From assembly GCF_000327385.1 (NCBI RefSeq), contig NW_008706795.1, positions 656,496-720,495 of the forward strand: a stretch of DNA of 64,000 nucleotides, read 5' to 3'. A program made the position numbers and the translations under genes. The stretch comes from Lottia gigantea (Eukaryota; Mollusca; Gastropoda; Lottiidae). Below the pieces are notes generated by a model. The model did no database searches, was not told the DNA's origin, and was given only the letters and a program-made list of their open reading frames with translations. Shown in pieces: positions 46,312-57,900 of the stretch (position 1 is the stretch's first letter; each line of letters starts with the position of its first letter).

Positions 46312-46509
46312 TGAGATTTCGTCGCGGGTAGGGCCAGACATCTAATGTTAGTTTTTTATGGGAATCGATTTATGGTTCAGCTTTGTATATATACCAAAAT
46401 TGACGTCAAAATTGGCTTTTGTCATGGTGAAAATACCCACATAATGAAAGAAATCAGCTCCTATTAAAAGTGACATTAGATGTCTGGCCTTACCCTTGAT
46501 GAAATCTTA
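46312..46509. mobile_element. MITE with about 40-bp terminal inverted repeats
   Basis: The left end TGAGATTTCGTCGCGGGTAG, then GGCCAGACATCTAATGTTAG, pairs with the inverse of GACATTAGATGTCTGGCC, then TTACCCTTGATGAAATCTTA. The element is 198 bp with no coding. No clear target duplication is seen, and there is no second copy in the window. Confidence 0.8.
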
Positions 46510-49201
46510 TAGGTATAGCATGTCTCAGGAACTAGGTATATAGGGTCAGATTTATCGCTAGATACGACACCAACTCTCGAAAGTGCTAAATGAGATCACA
46601 GATACACGAGGGGGTATAAACCAAAGAAACTCTCTAATGAATCAGCAATTATATTGATTCTAACATAATGGTATTCGAATTCAAAACATAGCTTACTCGC
46701 CCCTTTCTTGCTCTTTTTTACCTCTCTTTCTCATCATTTTCCTCGCCCTTTTTTACCTTCCACTTCTAGCCCTTTTTCTCTCTTTCACGTCTCTCGACTC
46801 GAGGGCGAAAAGTAATGGCTTCAATAGATAGATCATTATATCAAAATTTTCGTGAGAGAGATCTGTAAATATTGACCACGTCAAATGCTTCTATATATTA
46901 CCATGAAAACCAGAAATTGGTCAAATATATCATGAACAATGAAGACAGGAGAAATATTGGAGAGGGATATCTGGCGCCTCGTCCATTACATATTGCAAGG
47001 TTTGATATATTTGTTAGTGTTCTGAAAGATATCGATACCAGCATTATCTATTGTCATGTACTGTTATTTATTGTACCAATATAAAAGGGGTGGGGGTTTG
47101 GGCCAAAGGTTAATTAATTGCTAATCTGATCATTCCGACATAAGATAATGTCTTTGATAGAGTGATGTTGATGATAGAAGATGTTGGAAATACGTTCTTA
47201 GGACTCGCACTATGTATTTTACCATGACCTGAATCGATTGATTTGTATCAAATTCTGCCAAGAAACAAACCCAAAACGTCTTCAAAATTTACTACTATAA
47301 GATTCGGTAAATATGTAGAGATAGTGAGAGTGAACACCAATACATCTACAGTATCTAGTCCAGACTGACTCAATGGCTGTCGAGACTCAATTCACATTTG
47401 CGTCAATTCTGTGAAGGCGTCTTGTCGCAATCCTCAACTGAGAGGGTTCTTTGAAGACAAATTTCGAAAAATTGATTGGTTTGGTGCATTCTGGCACACA
47501 TTTAGGGGCAAAAACATGTAAAAAATATTCATAAAGTCCAGAAAATTTAGTGAATATCATGATTTTTATTTGTAGAAAGTGGAAATTTGTGAAGATGAAT
47601 CCTAATCACCACAATTTTTTTTTCACCAGTTGAGTGAATCTCTGTACAAATATTTCGTCTGAATCCACAGTCATTCAACCTTGATTTATTGAGCTTTATT
47701 GTGTATTTTGTTCCTTAGTTTTGTATCCATCACGTTCCTTCACCATTAATTTCATGATATAAACTTAAACTAGAAACTTCTCTCTATGACGCCGTGACTT
47801 TATGAAAAGAACAGTGAAACATATTATATGATTATGAATGGAGAGAAAAAATGTATTTCATTGCAGCATATTACAGTTGTATGATGCCAGCAAACCATGT
47901 GATGTGACGCCGATCTGAAAGAAAAATAACGGTTTTTGATTGGAAATGTGTTTTCCAATTATCCAGGACCCGTTTTCTTTCAAACACATTATGGTACGCC
48001 AATGACTGGAAGAATGACATCGCCAACCAAGCTGCCCATATCTCACTACATTACGACGTTACATTTCAATTTCCTACCCGGGGTGGAAACGAAGTCAGTA
48101 ATCAAAACTTTGCCACGATAAATTCTCTTGTTATCCACTAATTTCGATACCTCGCTATATATACTGACCTCCACGTTTAATCCTATCTTTTCTTTCCAAA
48201 CGGCCTACCGTGCGAGTTTTGCATATTATGGTGATGATATTTCACTGTCCAAATTGTCAGGTGATCACGTGATTCTTGAAATTTAAATATTAGAGGCTGG
48301 TCGTTTAGGCCTACAAGTGTTTGTAAACAATGACAATGAAAACAAATACTTCGTACAATATGGATCCAAAATGATTATAGATGGTAAAATATTGGTAAAC
48401 CAATAGTCAATATAGAATAGTAAATGCATTATTTTATGTCAGAATTATTCCCTAAAAGTCCTAAAGCTAGGGACTATATTGTACAGGTCGCAATATTACT
48501 ATCACTTGACAAGTAAATGTGAAATGCCGGAAGTAAGGAGTCTCCCCCCAAAAAAACCAACATAATTCGCCATTCATAATTCGTCATATTCAGCTTTATG
48601 GAAACTGCCGAGAAATGCTGAATGTCTTCTTTCTTGATTCCATTACGAATTAAATTCAATCAGTATAATATATTGACAATCAAATGATAGATTTCATTCT
48701 ATGTTACTTTAACAATCCATTCCGTGATTCTTTGAGAGAAAACGTATATTCTGAAGTAAATAAGAGGCCTTCTAATCACGTAATTGTACTGGAGGAACAT
48801 ACGGGTTCGAATTAATTGGGTTCATTTAGGTTTATATCACGAAATATTTCTCGGGTCTGTTTGGCTATTATATGCAGGCACAAAGTAATGACCACTAAGG
48901 CAAACGTTAATTGAAATTGGCCATTTTCAGCGAATAAGCACCAGTTTAAATAAATAAATCAGGCTGAATAAAAGAATTTGGTCCCTGTGGAATGTTTTCA
49001 ATTAATCCACCAGTATATGAAATTGAAGTTTCTTGGTTATTTCTGGACATGATTGTTTAACATATTGGTCTGTTAATTTAAAGGGGTTTCTGTGATTGAT
49101 ATAATCCATATAAAAACATTAACTGTCATTGTACTTTGCTGGTATAGCTCTTACAATATGTAGGCTTTCTTATTTGATTGTCATATAAACTTTCATATAT
49201 A
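46510..49201. other. Gene-free stretch; pyrimidine-rich tract near 46690-46795
   Basis: A C/T-rich run with CTTTTTTACCTCTCTTTC and related words lies at about 46690-46795. The opposite-strand frames at 47858-48121 overlap and carry no recognised motif. No gene supported. Confidence 0.45.
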
Positions 49202-49325
49202 TTAAAGGAATTGTAAAGAGGTTTTTTAAAAAATTTTATGCGTATCGGAGACACTGATAGCATCAATTAATATGATCCATTCCAATTTGATCTTCGGAGG
49301 TCCGGAAAATCCCGCATTATACAGC
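49202..49325 (+). mobile_element. MITE family A, left part (A4)
   Basis: TTAAAGGAATTGTAAAGAGG, ATGCGTATCGGAGACACTGA, then TAGCATCAATTAATATGATC. The right arm is not found. Confidence 0.7.
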
Positions 49326-49643
49326 CGACATCTGTCAAATATCCATCAGAGGCTGGAATGGAGGCAGAAGTTTCGGACTATATAAACTATGAACAAACTA
49401 CTTCTTACTTAACTTAATGTCCAATCCAAGGGTGTTATTCAAGTCTAAGCAGCGACGATTGAAGAACCCTTGAACTGTGTGCACCAATAACCATAACATG
49501 TAACAGTGCAAAAAGGTTCGAGTTCTTAGAATTGGTTTAAATACAGAAAAGGTAGCTTGTTAGGTTAAGGTAGACATAAAAATGATTTATAGAATCACAA
49601 TCAGAATATTCTTGAATCAAGATTTTGATGAGCTGTAACTAAA
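49326..49643. other. Spacer, nothing recognised
   Basis: AT-rich, no supported feature. Confidence 0.4.
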
Positions 49644-49777
49644 CAGTGGCTCAACTTGTATAGGGACAGGGGCCCTACAAAGGGCAAGATTATGTACTCT
49701 TTCATTAGCAGAGGTGCATGACGTGTTAACAAACCCGACCCACGTATGTCCACATGCCCCTACTCGTTGAGCCATTG
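49644..49777. mobile_element. hAT-type MITE with 8-bp target duplication
   Basis: Starts CAGTGGCTCAACTTGTATAG and ends CTACTCGTTGAGCCATTG, an inverted pair over about 20 bp. It is flanked by TAACTAAA on the left (49636-49643) and TAACTAAG on the right (49778-49785), matching at 7 of 8 bases. An 8-bp duplication with CA..TG ends is characteristic of the hAT superfamily. It is non-autonomous, 134 bp. Confidence 0.8.
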
Positions 49778-50097
49778 TAACTAAGTCGATGGCAATTGCT
49801 CCATAGCCTTTGTGTATTATGAAATATTGCCAATTTCAAAGATAAGGAGAAGGTTTCGGACTTAATATCTATATACCATTATTGAGGAATTGTATATTTG
49901 AGGTTTCTGTGCGTCATGAACTTCTAGATTTAACATGATTAATTTCCCTATATAGGAAAGAGGAAAGAAGCCCTATCCTATTGGCCTTCTTGCACTCGAA
50001 TAAACAATTATGTATACCTACCTACACACACCGACTTTGATTAAATTCAGTCCAGCACTCCAGAATATTGAATGGATATATTTTCTGTGATAAGTGC
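49778..50097. other. Spacer, nothing recognised
   Basis: AT-rich, no supported feature. Confidence 0.4.
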
Positions 50098-50384
50098 TTA
50101 AAGGGACTGTAATGAGATTTTTGAACTGTTTATATGTATCGGTGACAATGATAGCATCGATTAGCACCATTCCAATTTTCAGTCGAACATCTGGGGTGTA
50201 TCATTCACTTAAAGTAGGCGTTTAAAGATGTCACTATCGCAAATACTGCTATGACTTTTATTTTTATCAGCGTTTGCAATAGTGACGCCATATCAGTTAA
50301 GCATTTCTATAATAAGGCTACAGGAACCACAGAGAGGCACATCAGCTACATTCATTGTAGAAAACCTCTTTACAATTCCTTTAA
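50098..50384. mobile_element. MITE family A, complete copy (A5)
   Basis: Starts TTAAAGGGACTGTAATGAG and ends GAAAACCTCTTTACAATTCC followed by TTTAA. The left arm continues ATCGGTGACAATGATAGCAT. The interior has paired GATGTCACTATCGC and GCAATAGTGACGCCAT blocks. 287 bp. Confidence 0.8.
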
Positions 50385-50644
50385 TTTTATCAGGTTTTGA
50401 AAGGGAAAATATGCACATTTTTTAATTATACATGTTAGGATTTTCGTACATCAGTTTTCCAATATCAACCAAAAACATTATAGCAACGTTAAAATGTTTA
50501 CGTAAACCTTTTGATAAGCTTCGATGTTCTAAAATTAAGCGCAAGGAACACATTTCTCTAGATTTTGGTGTGCAGTTTTCAAAATATTTAGCAAAGCAAA
50601 TTTCCAACTTACATTTAAAAAAAAAAAACAGACTGTCCCTTTAA
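50385..50644. mobile_element. Possible TTAA-ended element next to A5
   Basis: The right end CAGACTGTCCCTTTAA (50629-50644) is B-like. The left boundary appears to abut A5. Frames on both strands (50432-50644 and 50422-50607) overlap and are not recognised. Confidence 0.35.
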
Positions 50645-50969
50645 TATGGCTGAAAATAAAAAGCAATAGCTTTGCTCTGATTACCTTATCATGACAATAA
50701 TAGCTAATTCAAGTTTATTTTTGATATATAGAATGTTTCATGCAAATAAATGAGACGGTTTTAGGATTTGGTTGACTATTTATAGTGTTGATATTCAAAC
50801 AACAGACAGATTTAATCTAGTTTACTGTATACATTAAAATATAGAACTAATCAGCAACAAACAGGTCTGGTTCCTCTTAAAACTTCTTCCAATATCAACA
50901 CTAAAATAAACTTAAACCAGTAAAATTGTGATTAGCTACACAATATAACACAAAATAAGAACCCATTAA

Positions 50970-51165
50970 TAATGTCAAGGTGTGACTGCGTCGAATACCT
51001 TGACTACGATAGCCACCTTTTTGTATTACGGAAGTTTGTAAATGTGGCGATTTGATTGGATAGTGCGCTAGATAATACAGCCAATCAGAACCCTCGACAG
51101 AAAGCCTGTAATCAATTTGGCTGCGAATGTTATCGCACTGATTGGCTGTATCCCCCCCCCCCCCT
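50970..51165. mobile_element. MITE family C copy, truncated (C5)
   Basis: AATGTCAAGGTGTGACTGCG, TCGAATACCTTGACTACGAT, AGCCACCTTTTTGTATTACG, ACAGCCAATCAGAACCCTC, then GATTGGCTGTATCC. It stops at a run of 14 C (about 51152-51165), where the right arm is missing. Confidence 0.7.
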
Positions 51166-52560
51166 CCTCCCCAGTGTTTAAAACTAACCTATTGGATATC
51201 GAAAAGATTTTCTGTTTCCGATAAGTCGGGCCTTAAAGTCTTTTTCTTTTTGTGAATTATTAATTATTATTTTTGAAATAATTGGGATGCATTTTTATTG
51301 TTCAGGTTAGCTTTAAGCTGGGATGAATGATCAATCATAATCAATAACTTGGAATTATATTTCATCTAATTCCTGATAATTACCTGATTCTATCCTAAAT
51401 TTATATCTAGAATCACGTTTTAATTGTTGATTTTATATCGCTAGTTCGATTTTTTTTATAAAAATGTGGCCCCCACTCGCCCGAAATCTGATGATTCTTA
51501 GAAACGCCACTGGTTGAGACATACAAAAGTGCTTTCCTCGAGTACATGCTCATATTTTTCAAAGAACCTTAAAACAATTTACTCCGTACAACGAATATAC
51601 ACAAAACAACCCAATATGTCATATCAAGCAACTCATTCGAAATAATTTTCTATACACTTGTGTATTTTTTAAATTCAAAATATAGATATTTTTATTTATT
51701 TATTTATCTAACTCTATTTCGTTATAGTCGGTGTAACAGCATGAATAAACATCCACCAATTTTTATGATTCACGCGGGAAATTTTAATATGACATCTCGT
51801 CTGGTTATTAAAATAACGGCACGTGAAATTCTTCTGAAGTTAATGGGCGGAATATAATCCGACAGCCACAAACCAGTCCTGATTTTAATCAATTTGACGC
51901 TGAGTGAAGTCGTATCGAGGGAGAACTCAAAATCATTGTGGATTTGATTCGTGTTTTACATCATTCAATTGTTTGTTGTTCCAATTGAAGTTCAAATAAA
52001 GAGAGATCGTCTGACTTCAAGTTCCCTCGCGGCCATTTTAAAACATTAGAAAACACATTCACCCTTCATCTCTTAATTCACAGAAAGACAACTAAAGTCA
52101 GTCTGTGTTTTACGAAAAATCAATATACTTGTAGCCTACTATATAGAAAAAAGTATAATTCAGTTTACAATTAAATGTAGTCCAAATGTCCGTCCATCAA
52201 TAAGACGTAAGCACAAAAGTGAGAAACCAATCTTGACTGAGTGTCGTGAGCAAAATGAGTCTTGGTTTGTAGCACGATAGAAGCCCTAGTCATGAATATC
52301 TTGTAGAGTTATTGCCCTTGACTTGATAAAACACGTTAAAATCATCACGTCATAATATCTCTATACAGACTAGCTTAGCTGAAATTGTTACACATGCATG
52401 AAACCTGGAATATTTACAGTGTCGCTATGTATTGGGAGAATAATATCTCTGCAGAAAGACTGAGCTGAAATTGTTAAACCCAAATGAACAACAAGTTATC
52501 TCATCTTCCTCTGGTAAATGATAAGTGGCATCTATGACATGGTGAGCAATCTATCATCAT
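51166..52560. other. Spacer, nothing recognised
   Basis: AT-rich. GAGTTATTGCCCTTGAC near 52308 is a piece of the repeat at 36590. No gene supported. Confidence 0.4.
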
Positions 52561-52574
52561 TAGTAATACCCCCT

Positions 52575-53260
52575 TCACACACACATTTTTTCTTCCGGAT
52601 TCTCCGAACGCGCAGTTTAAATCCGAAAATATTCGCTGGGATCCGTAAATAATTCGCTGGTATATCTGTAAATAACTTGTAACTACTCGCAATAATTTGC
52701 AGGCACTCGTATGAATACGTCAAGGGAGATGCAAATTTTGACTCAATTGTCCACCGTTTAATTTTTTTCGTAAATAGCTCGTAACTATCCGTCAGTAACG
52801 CAAACTGATTGTAAACCACTTGAAAAAATACGTAGATTTTAAGACTATTACGGTTAGTTTACGATTTGTGCGAGTGATATTTACGAGTACCTTACGAATA
52901 GATACGTATTGTAATGTATAGTTTTCTGTTTGGGGAAAGGTAATAAACTATAATAAAATCGTAAAGACTGTAGCCTAACTTACTCGTAACTGACTCGCGT
53001 AGCAACAAGTATACAACTCGTGAACACGTTGCTGGTAGTTATCCATGACAACAACCCGATATTGTCGTAAATACATCGTAAAGTAGCTTGCGGTTGACTA
53101 CTAGTTGGCGATTCGTAAGGACTCGTAACAACACTATGATTAAAGGGAAGGAACTCCAATTCAATTTTTAATACTTTAGAACACATCGATATACATAGCA
53201 CATGTACACCATAAACACATCGGACTGCGACTATTTGCGATCTTACGGCGACTAAGAACG
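52575..53260. other. TCGTAA-rich, CpG-retaining segment
   Basis: Words such as CTCGTAACT, TCCGTAAATAA, TTCGTAAATAGCTCGTAACT, ATTCGTAAGGACTCGTAAC and ATTGTCGTAAATACATCGT recur throughout, giving many CpG sites in an AT-rich background. Minus-strand frames at 52532-52819 and 52980-53306 run through it without recognisable domains. It is not a simple tandem array. It may be an old transposon built on a short motif; I cannot name it. Confidence 0.4.
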
Positions 53261-54594
53261 TGATAAAAAGACAAAAAAAAATCCTTGAGAAAGTACACCA
53301 TCGCATTTGCTGTCGGAATTACAGATACATAGGGATCTAATATTTGTTGATAGAAAAAAAAACATTTGTAACTGCTCATGAAATCATGTGAATTGCAAAA
53401 AACTCATTATTATCGTTGAATATATAAACTATAAAAGGTCCTGGTCGTAGCCTTTTAATCTTTGCGTCTCAAGAGTTCCAAATCCAAGATCATTTTCAAA
53501 CTTTGAACTAAATGTCTGTTCATAACGCGGCAAACAAATTAATGAGATATCGGTTAAGTTTAGAATAGTTTGAGGTAGAGAACAATTTCGGATTACCCTC
53601 TCTTGAACTCAAATGAAAATATCTGTGGTCTGTGTCCTATATTTAAGGTACGACAACTCTGTGTTTTTTCTGTTTGAAATGAAAACAATACAAACCCAAA
53701 ACGTGTTACACGACAACAGTTTGCCATCTTTTGTATATTTTTATTTCTTGTATATAGGTTAGAGCTAATTGTCGTATATTTGAGCACACTTCCAACTACA
53801 CCACAAACAGTGAGTTCAGAATTGAATTATTCTGTCTACTTACTTTATCAAAATAATGTCAAAAAAGTGAGATATTTTCAATTTCAAATCCAAACCAAAT
53901 GGCTAGGCTAGGGGTTGATATTTGTATAGAAAAATGAAATATGCAGTTTTATAGTCATCATGGTCAGACAGTTTCCTGCAGTTGTGATAAGTACACTTAA
54001 AACAGACCTAAAAAAATGTCAAAAACAAACATACTCAAAGTGCCGTACTAGCTTAGCAACATTGGCAATACATTGGAAACAGCCTATAAATAACCTTTTC
54101 ATATATGGAAGTATTCACTCCTGAATGAGGAAGTTATTTATATGGGAAATTTCTCCTCAGAGTGATGAAATTTGGACTAGAAATGGGAGACTTGAAACAA
54201 ACATAAATATTTAGAACTTGATCTAACACAGCACTCCACTAGAAATGTAGAAAAGTCAACCTTGTTTAGAAAAACACCATTACTAACATTCATTGGACAA
54301 AATGTAAGAATTTAATTATTTATTTTAGTGGTTCATCAATAAATCAAATTTTGCAGATCTTTCTCAAAACTGTCTGATAATTTTGAAATTATCTTAAAAA
54401 TGGTGTGACTTGATAATAAAAATATAAATTTGAAGCTAATATTCCAATTCTTGTTTAAAAAATCTTCCATAAAATGGAATTTACAGACCAGTGTGTGAAC
54501 TACAGGTACATTTCAAACCCTGAATTACCCTGGAATCCCCAACTAAATAGCCTACTGCCTTTCACTGACAAAATAATTTATATGATAATGTTAG
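53261..54594. other. Spacer, nothing recognised
   Basis: AT-rich, no supported feature. Confidence 0.4.
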
Positions 54595-54891
54595 TGAGAA
54601 AAGGCTTAGCTAATCAGTAATAAGAATTTGTAAAGCGCTATTGAATGCTTATGTTAGAGCCTTCAAATTCTTAGTGTTAAAATGTGATCACCTCATTATT
54701 TTTAGACTCTGCCATACACAAACAAAACAAAATTATAAATATATAGAAATACAAAGTGAAATTTCTAATTTGAGGTATTGTTGAAGGAATTACGTGATTT
54801 TTGTACATTTCTAATACTTCTGAAGACTTTATTTCCATATGTTTTTTAGGATCCAAATCAACGCCTGAAAATGACAAACCTGTCCCTTTAA
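54595..54891 (+). mobile_element. MITE family B copy just upstream of the MYND gene (B6)
   Basis: Carries GGCTTAGCTAATCAGTAATA, TTGAGGTATTGTTGAAGGAA, ATTTCTAATACTTCTGAAGA and GATCCAAATCAACGCCTGAA, and ends CTGTCCCTTTAA at 54891. The right end is 35 bp before the ATG of the MYND-finger gene, so the transcription start and core promoter of that gene may lie within it. Confidence 0.75.
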
Positions 54892-54926
54892 GGCCTATTG
54901 TTATTTTGTATTTTAAGACGACCAAC

Positions 54927-57900
54927 ATGAAGAAGATTTGTCTGTCAGATGCAGACTCTGAATTATTCAATGATGAACTGAATCCACAAGAATTTGATTT
55001 TTTCCAGAGACATAAGGAAACATTTAAATGCATGTGGGTAGAACAGGTAAGATTTGAGTTTTCAAATAATCTTATAATTGTAGACTTGGAACAGTCAATA
55101 TTGTAGATTGGTATCAGTTGTTTCAAGCTGTGGGCAATGCAATCATATGAATGAAAATTTGTTTTTCGATGAAAACTTTACGAAGATGTTCACGTGAATG
55201 GTTAATGCAAATCAATATTATTATTATGTGATAATTTTAGTAATGGTTGGCAAGTATTTGTTTCTGTTATAGGTGCTATGTCTTTGAGACATTGACAGAA
55301 ATACAGAAATTATGTTAAAACATGGGGATTTTAAAATGTCCTGGTTCTGAACAAGTCAAAATGCTCTTCTGCAAGAAAAAGTCCATCTTCACAGTTCACA
55401 CAGTTTTCTAAATTTCACAGAGTATCTTAAAATGACAAGTCGTCATTGTAACATTCACAGATAATTCAGGACACATATTGATTTGAAGACTCAAATTTCG
55501 ACAGTGAGTTGTGTACAGTATTACTGATTGTTTGAGCTGAAAAAAATCCTGTTTCTGAGACTACGATACGATTGGGAAAAAAATGGCGCACCTGTCCTCA
55601 TAAGAATAGTATGATATAAAACACCCTCCATTTACATGCAATAAGATACCAGATTTTGAACTGTATTGTTTATATTTGTAGGGGAAGCCATTTTGGACGA
55701 GGTTCTGTATAACATTTAGAAGTTATACGTCCAAATATGGTATTATTAAAGACATGCCGTATAATTCAGAACGGCTCAGGGACATCATGGACTTTGCCTT
55801 CATTGTGATTCATGACAACTTTGTTGACAGTAAGTATATTTGGTATTTTCACAAATAGTAACTCATAGTTCTCTATACACAAGCTACCTACATATTTATA
55901 TAACAGTGACAACATACTAAGTGTTTTCTTAATTCTTTAAGTTATCAACAGTTATTAATCCCTTGTCATTAGATTATTCAACTCACTTTCCCCCTGTCAG
56001 TGAAGCGAAAGGGACTGACAAGGAAAAAAGCTTCTAGTCATTCTGACAAAATAGTAAATTGAAGCCTTGTGTGCCACAGTATATGCATGTGAAAGATCAT
56101 GGACAGCTGGAGATTTTTAACGCTGTTGTCCTGTCGTGCATGACTTGGTTTGTCTTCATTAGCCCATATAGCTCTAGAAAAGTAGGACGTAATACTCCAT
56201 TCATTTCTTTTTTGTCAGTAGGTTATAAGAGTAAATCATATGGTTCTATAATACAAACTGATGTCTGGTCCCTTTCAATTTTTGAAAAATGCCCAGGTAC
56301 AGTAGTTAGAATCAAACTTTGGTTGGAGTTGTATATGTTAATTCTTTATTTTATTCAGGTAAATCATCAGCAGCTAAGAATTTCCTGATAGATATTGCTA
56401 GACTGGCACAGAACAAAGATAAGCTTCCTTACTTAGACTCCAAGAAATTCTGTAAGTATATTTTATCATGTTATAAGAGTTATCAGCAAAAATGGATGGA
56501 AAAGAATGGTGCTAATTCTTGTTTCAACATTATATGGTATAAATTTATAAATTCAGCTTTCAAGTAAGGAACTATAATTCATTAGGCCATGTGAAATTGT
56601 GAAATCATTATCTTGTCTTTTCATTCTAGCCAAAGATCCATTCTACAGTAGAGACACAAGGTAAGGTTGAATTATTTATAATTGTTTGAATATGTTTCAT
56701 ATTTTGACTGCATGTTTGTGTGAGATTTGACATCAACATATGGTAGCTTCACTTAAAAAGATTGATGTTCATGTAACATTTGTTACTTCTCATTTCTGAA
56801 TCACACAGTTCAATGAATTGTGTGCTGGGTTTGGTATTATGTCATATACAAATTTGAAGAGATATTCTGATAGTGAATTTATCTTGAGTAATAAGTTATG
56901 GAAAAGATGTCTATGATGGGCCAACAAACCAAGCCTTTGTGAGCTACAGGCTGTCTATGTTAATGATTCTTGGCAGATGGAATTTAGAATAAGAAACAGT
57001 TTCTCTCATTAGCTCAGGGAGTAGAAAAGAATAGTGTAAAACTCTATATCTTTCAGATAATTTAATTTCAGAGATATATTTAGGATGTTTTTTGGCCCAC
57101 CCAGTGAGAAAGTCTCCTACATCAAGGTTAGTGATGTTTTCAAATTCCAAAATTGTCTGAAGCAGGCATACAATGATATGAGTACTGAAAGTCTACCAAA
57201 TTTAATTCAAGTTTGTAGATATATTGGTGTTGGATTATTGTCATTGGCTAGTTTTGGGGGTTCTTGTGAGGTTTGTCAAAAATATGATTCTTCATGGTAT
57301 TTTGGGTGCATTGATACTACAAGATAACCTCATTTTGTGTTTACTTACTAACTAGAATTTATATTTACTTACTTACTGACTAGATTTTGTATTTACTTAC
57401 TGACTAGATTTTGCATTTACTTACTGACTAGATTTTGTATTTACTTACTTACTGACTAGATTTTGTATTTACTTACTGACTAGATTTTGTATTTACTTAC
57501 TTACTGACTAGATTTTGTATTTACTTACTGACTAGATTTTGCATTTACTTACTGACCAGATTTGTATTTACTTACTTACTGACTAGATTTTGTATTTACT
57601 ATCTGACTAGATTTTGTATTTACTTACAGACTAGATTTTGTATTTACTTACTTACTGACTAGATTTTGTATTTACTTACTGACTAGATTTTGTATTTACT
57701 TACTTACTGACTAGATTTTGTATTTACTTACTGACTAGATTTTGCATTTACTTACTGACTAGATTTGTATTTACTTACTTACTGACTAGATTTTGTATTT
57801 ACTATCTGACTAGATTTTGTATTTACTTACAGACTAGATTTTGTATTTATTTACTTACTTACTGACTAGATTTTGTATTTACTTACTAACTGACTAGATT

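Noticed and set aside
51152-51165. Run of C as a functional element
   Set aside because: A 14-base C homopolymer at a truncated MITE edge is more likely slippage or a sequencing problem.
57127-57327. Continuation of exon 5 as coding (VSDVFKFQNC...)
   Set aside because: A GTTAGT donor follows codon 149, the composition changes, and the phase-0 join to 58122 keeps the whole gene in frame. Intron retention cannot be excluded.
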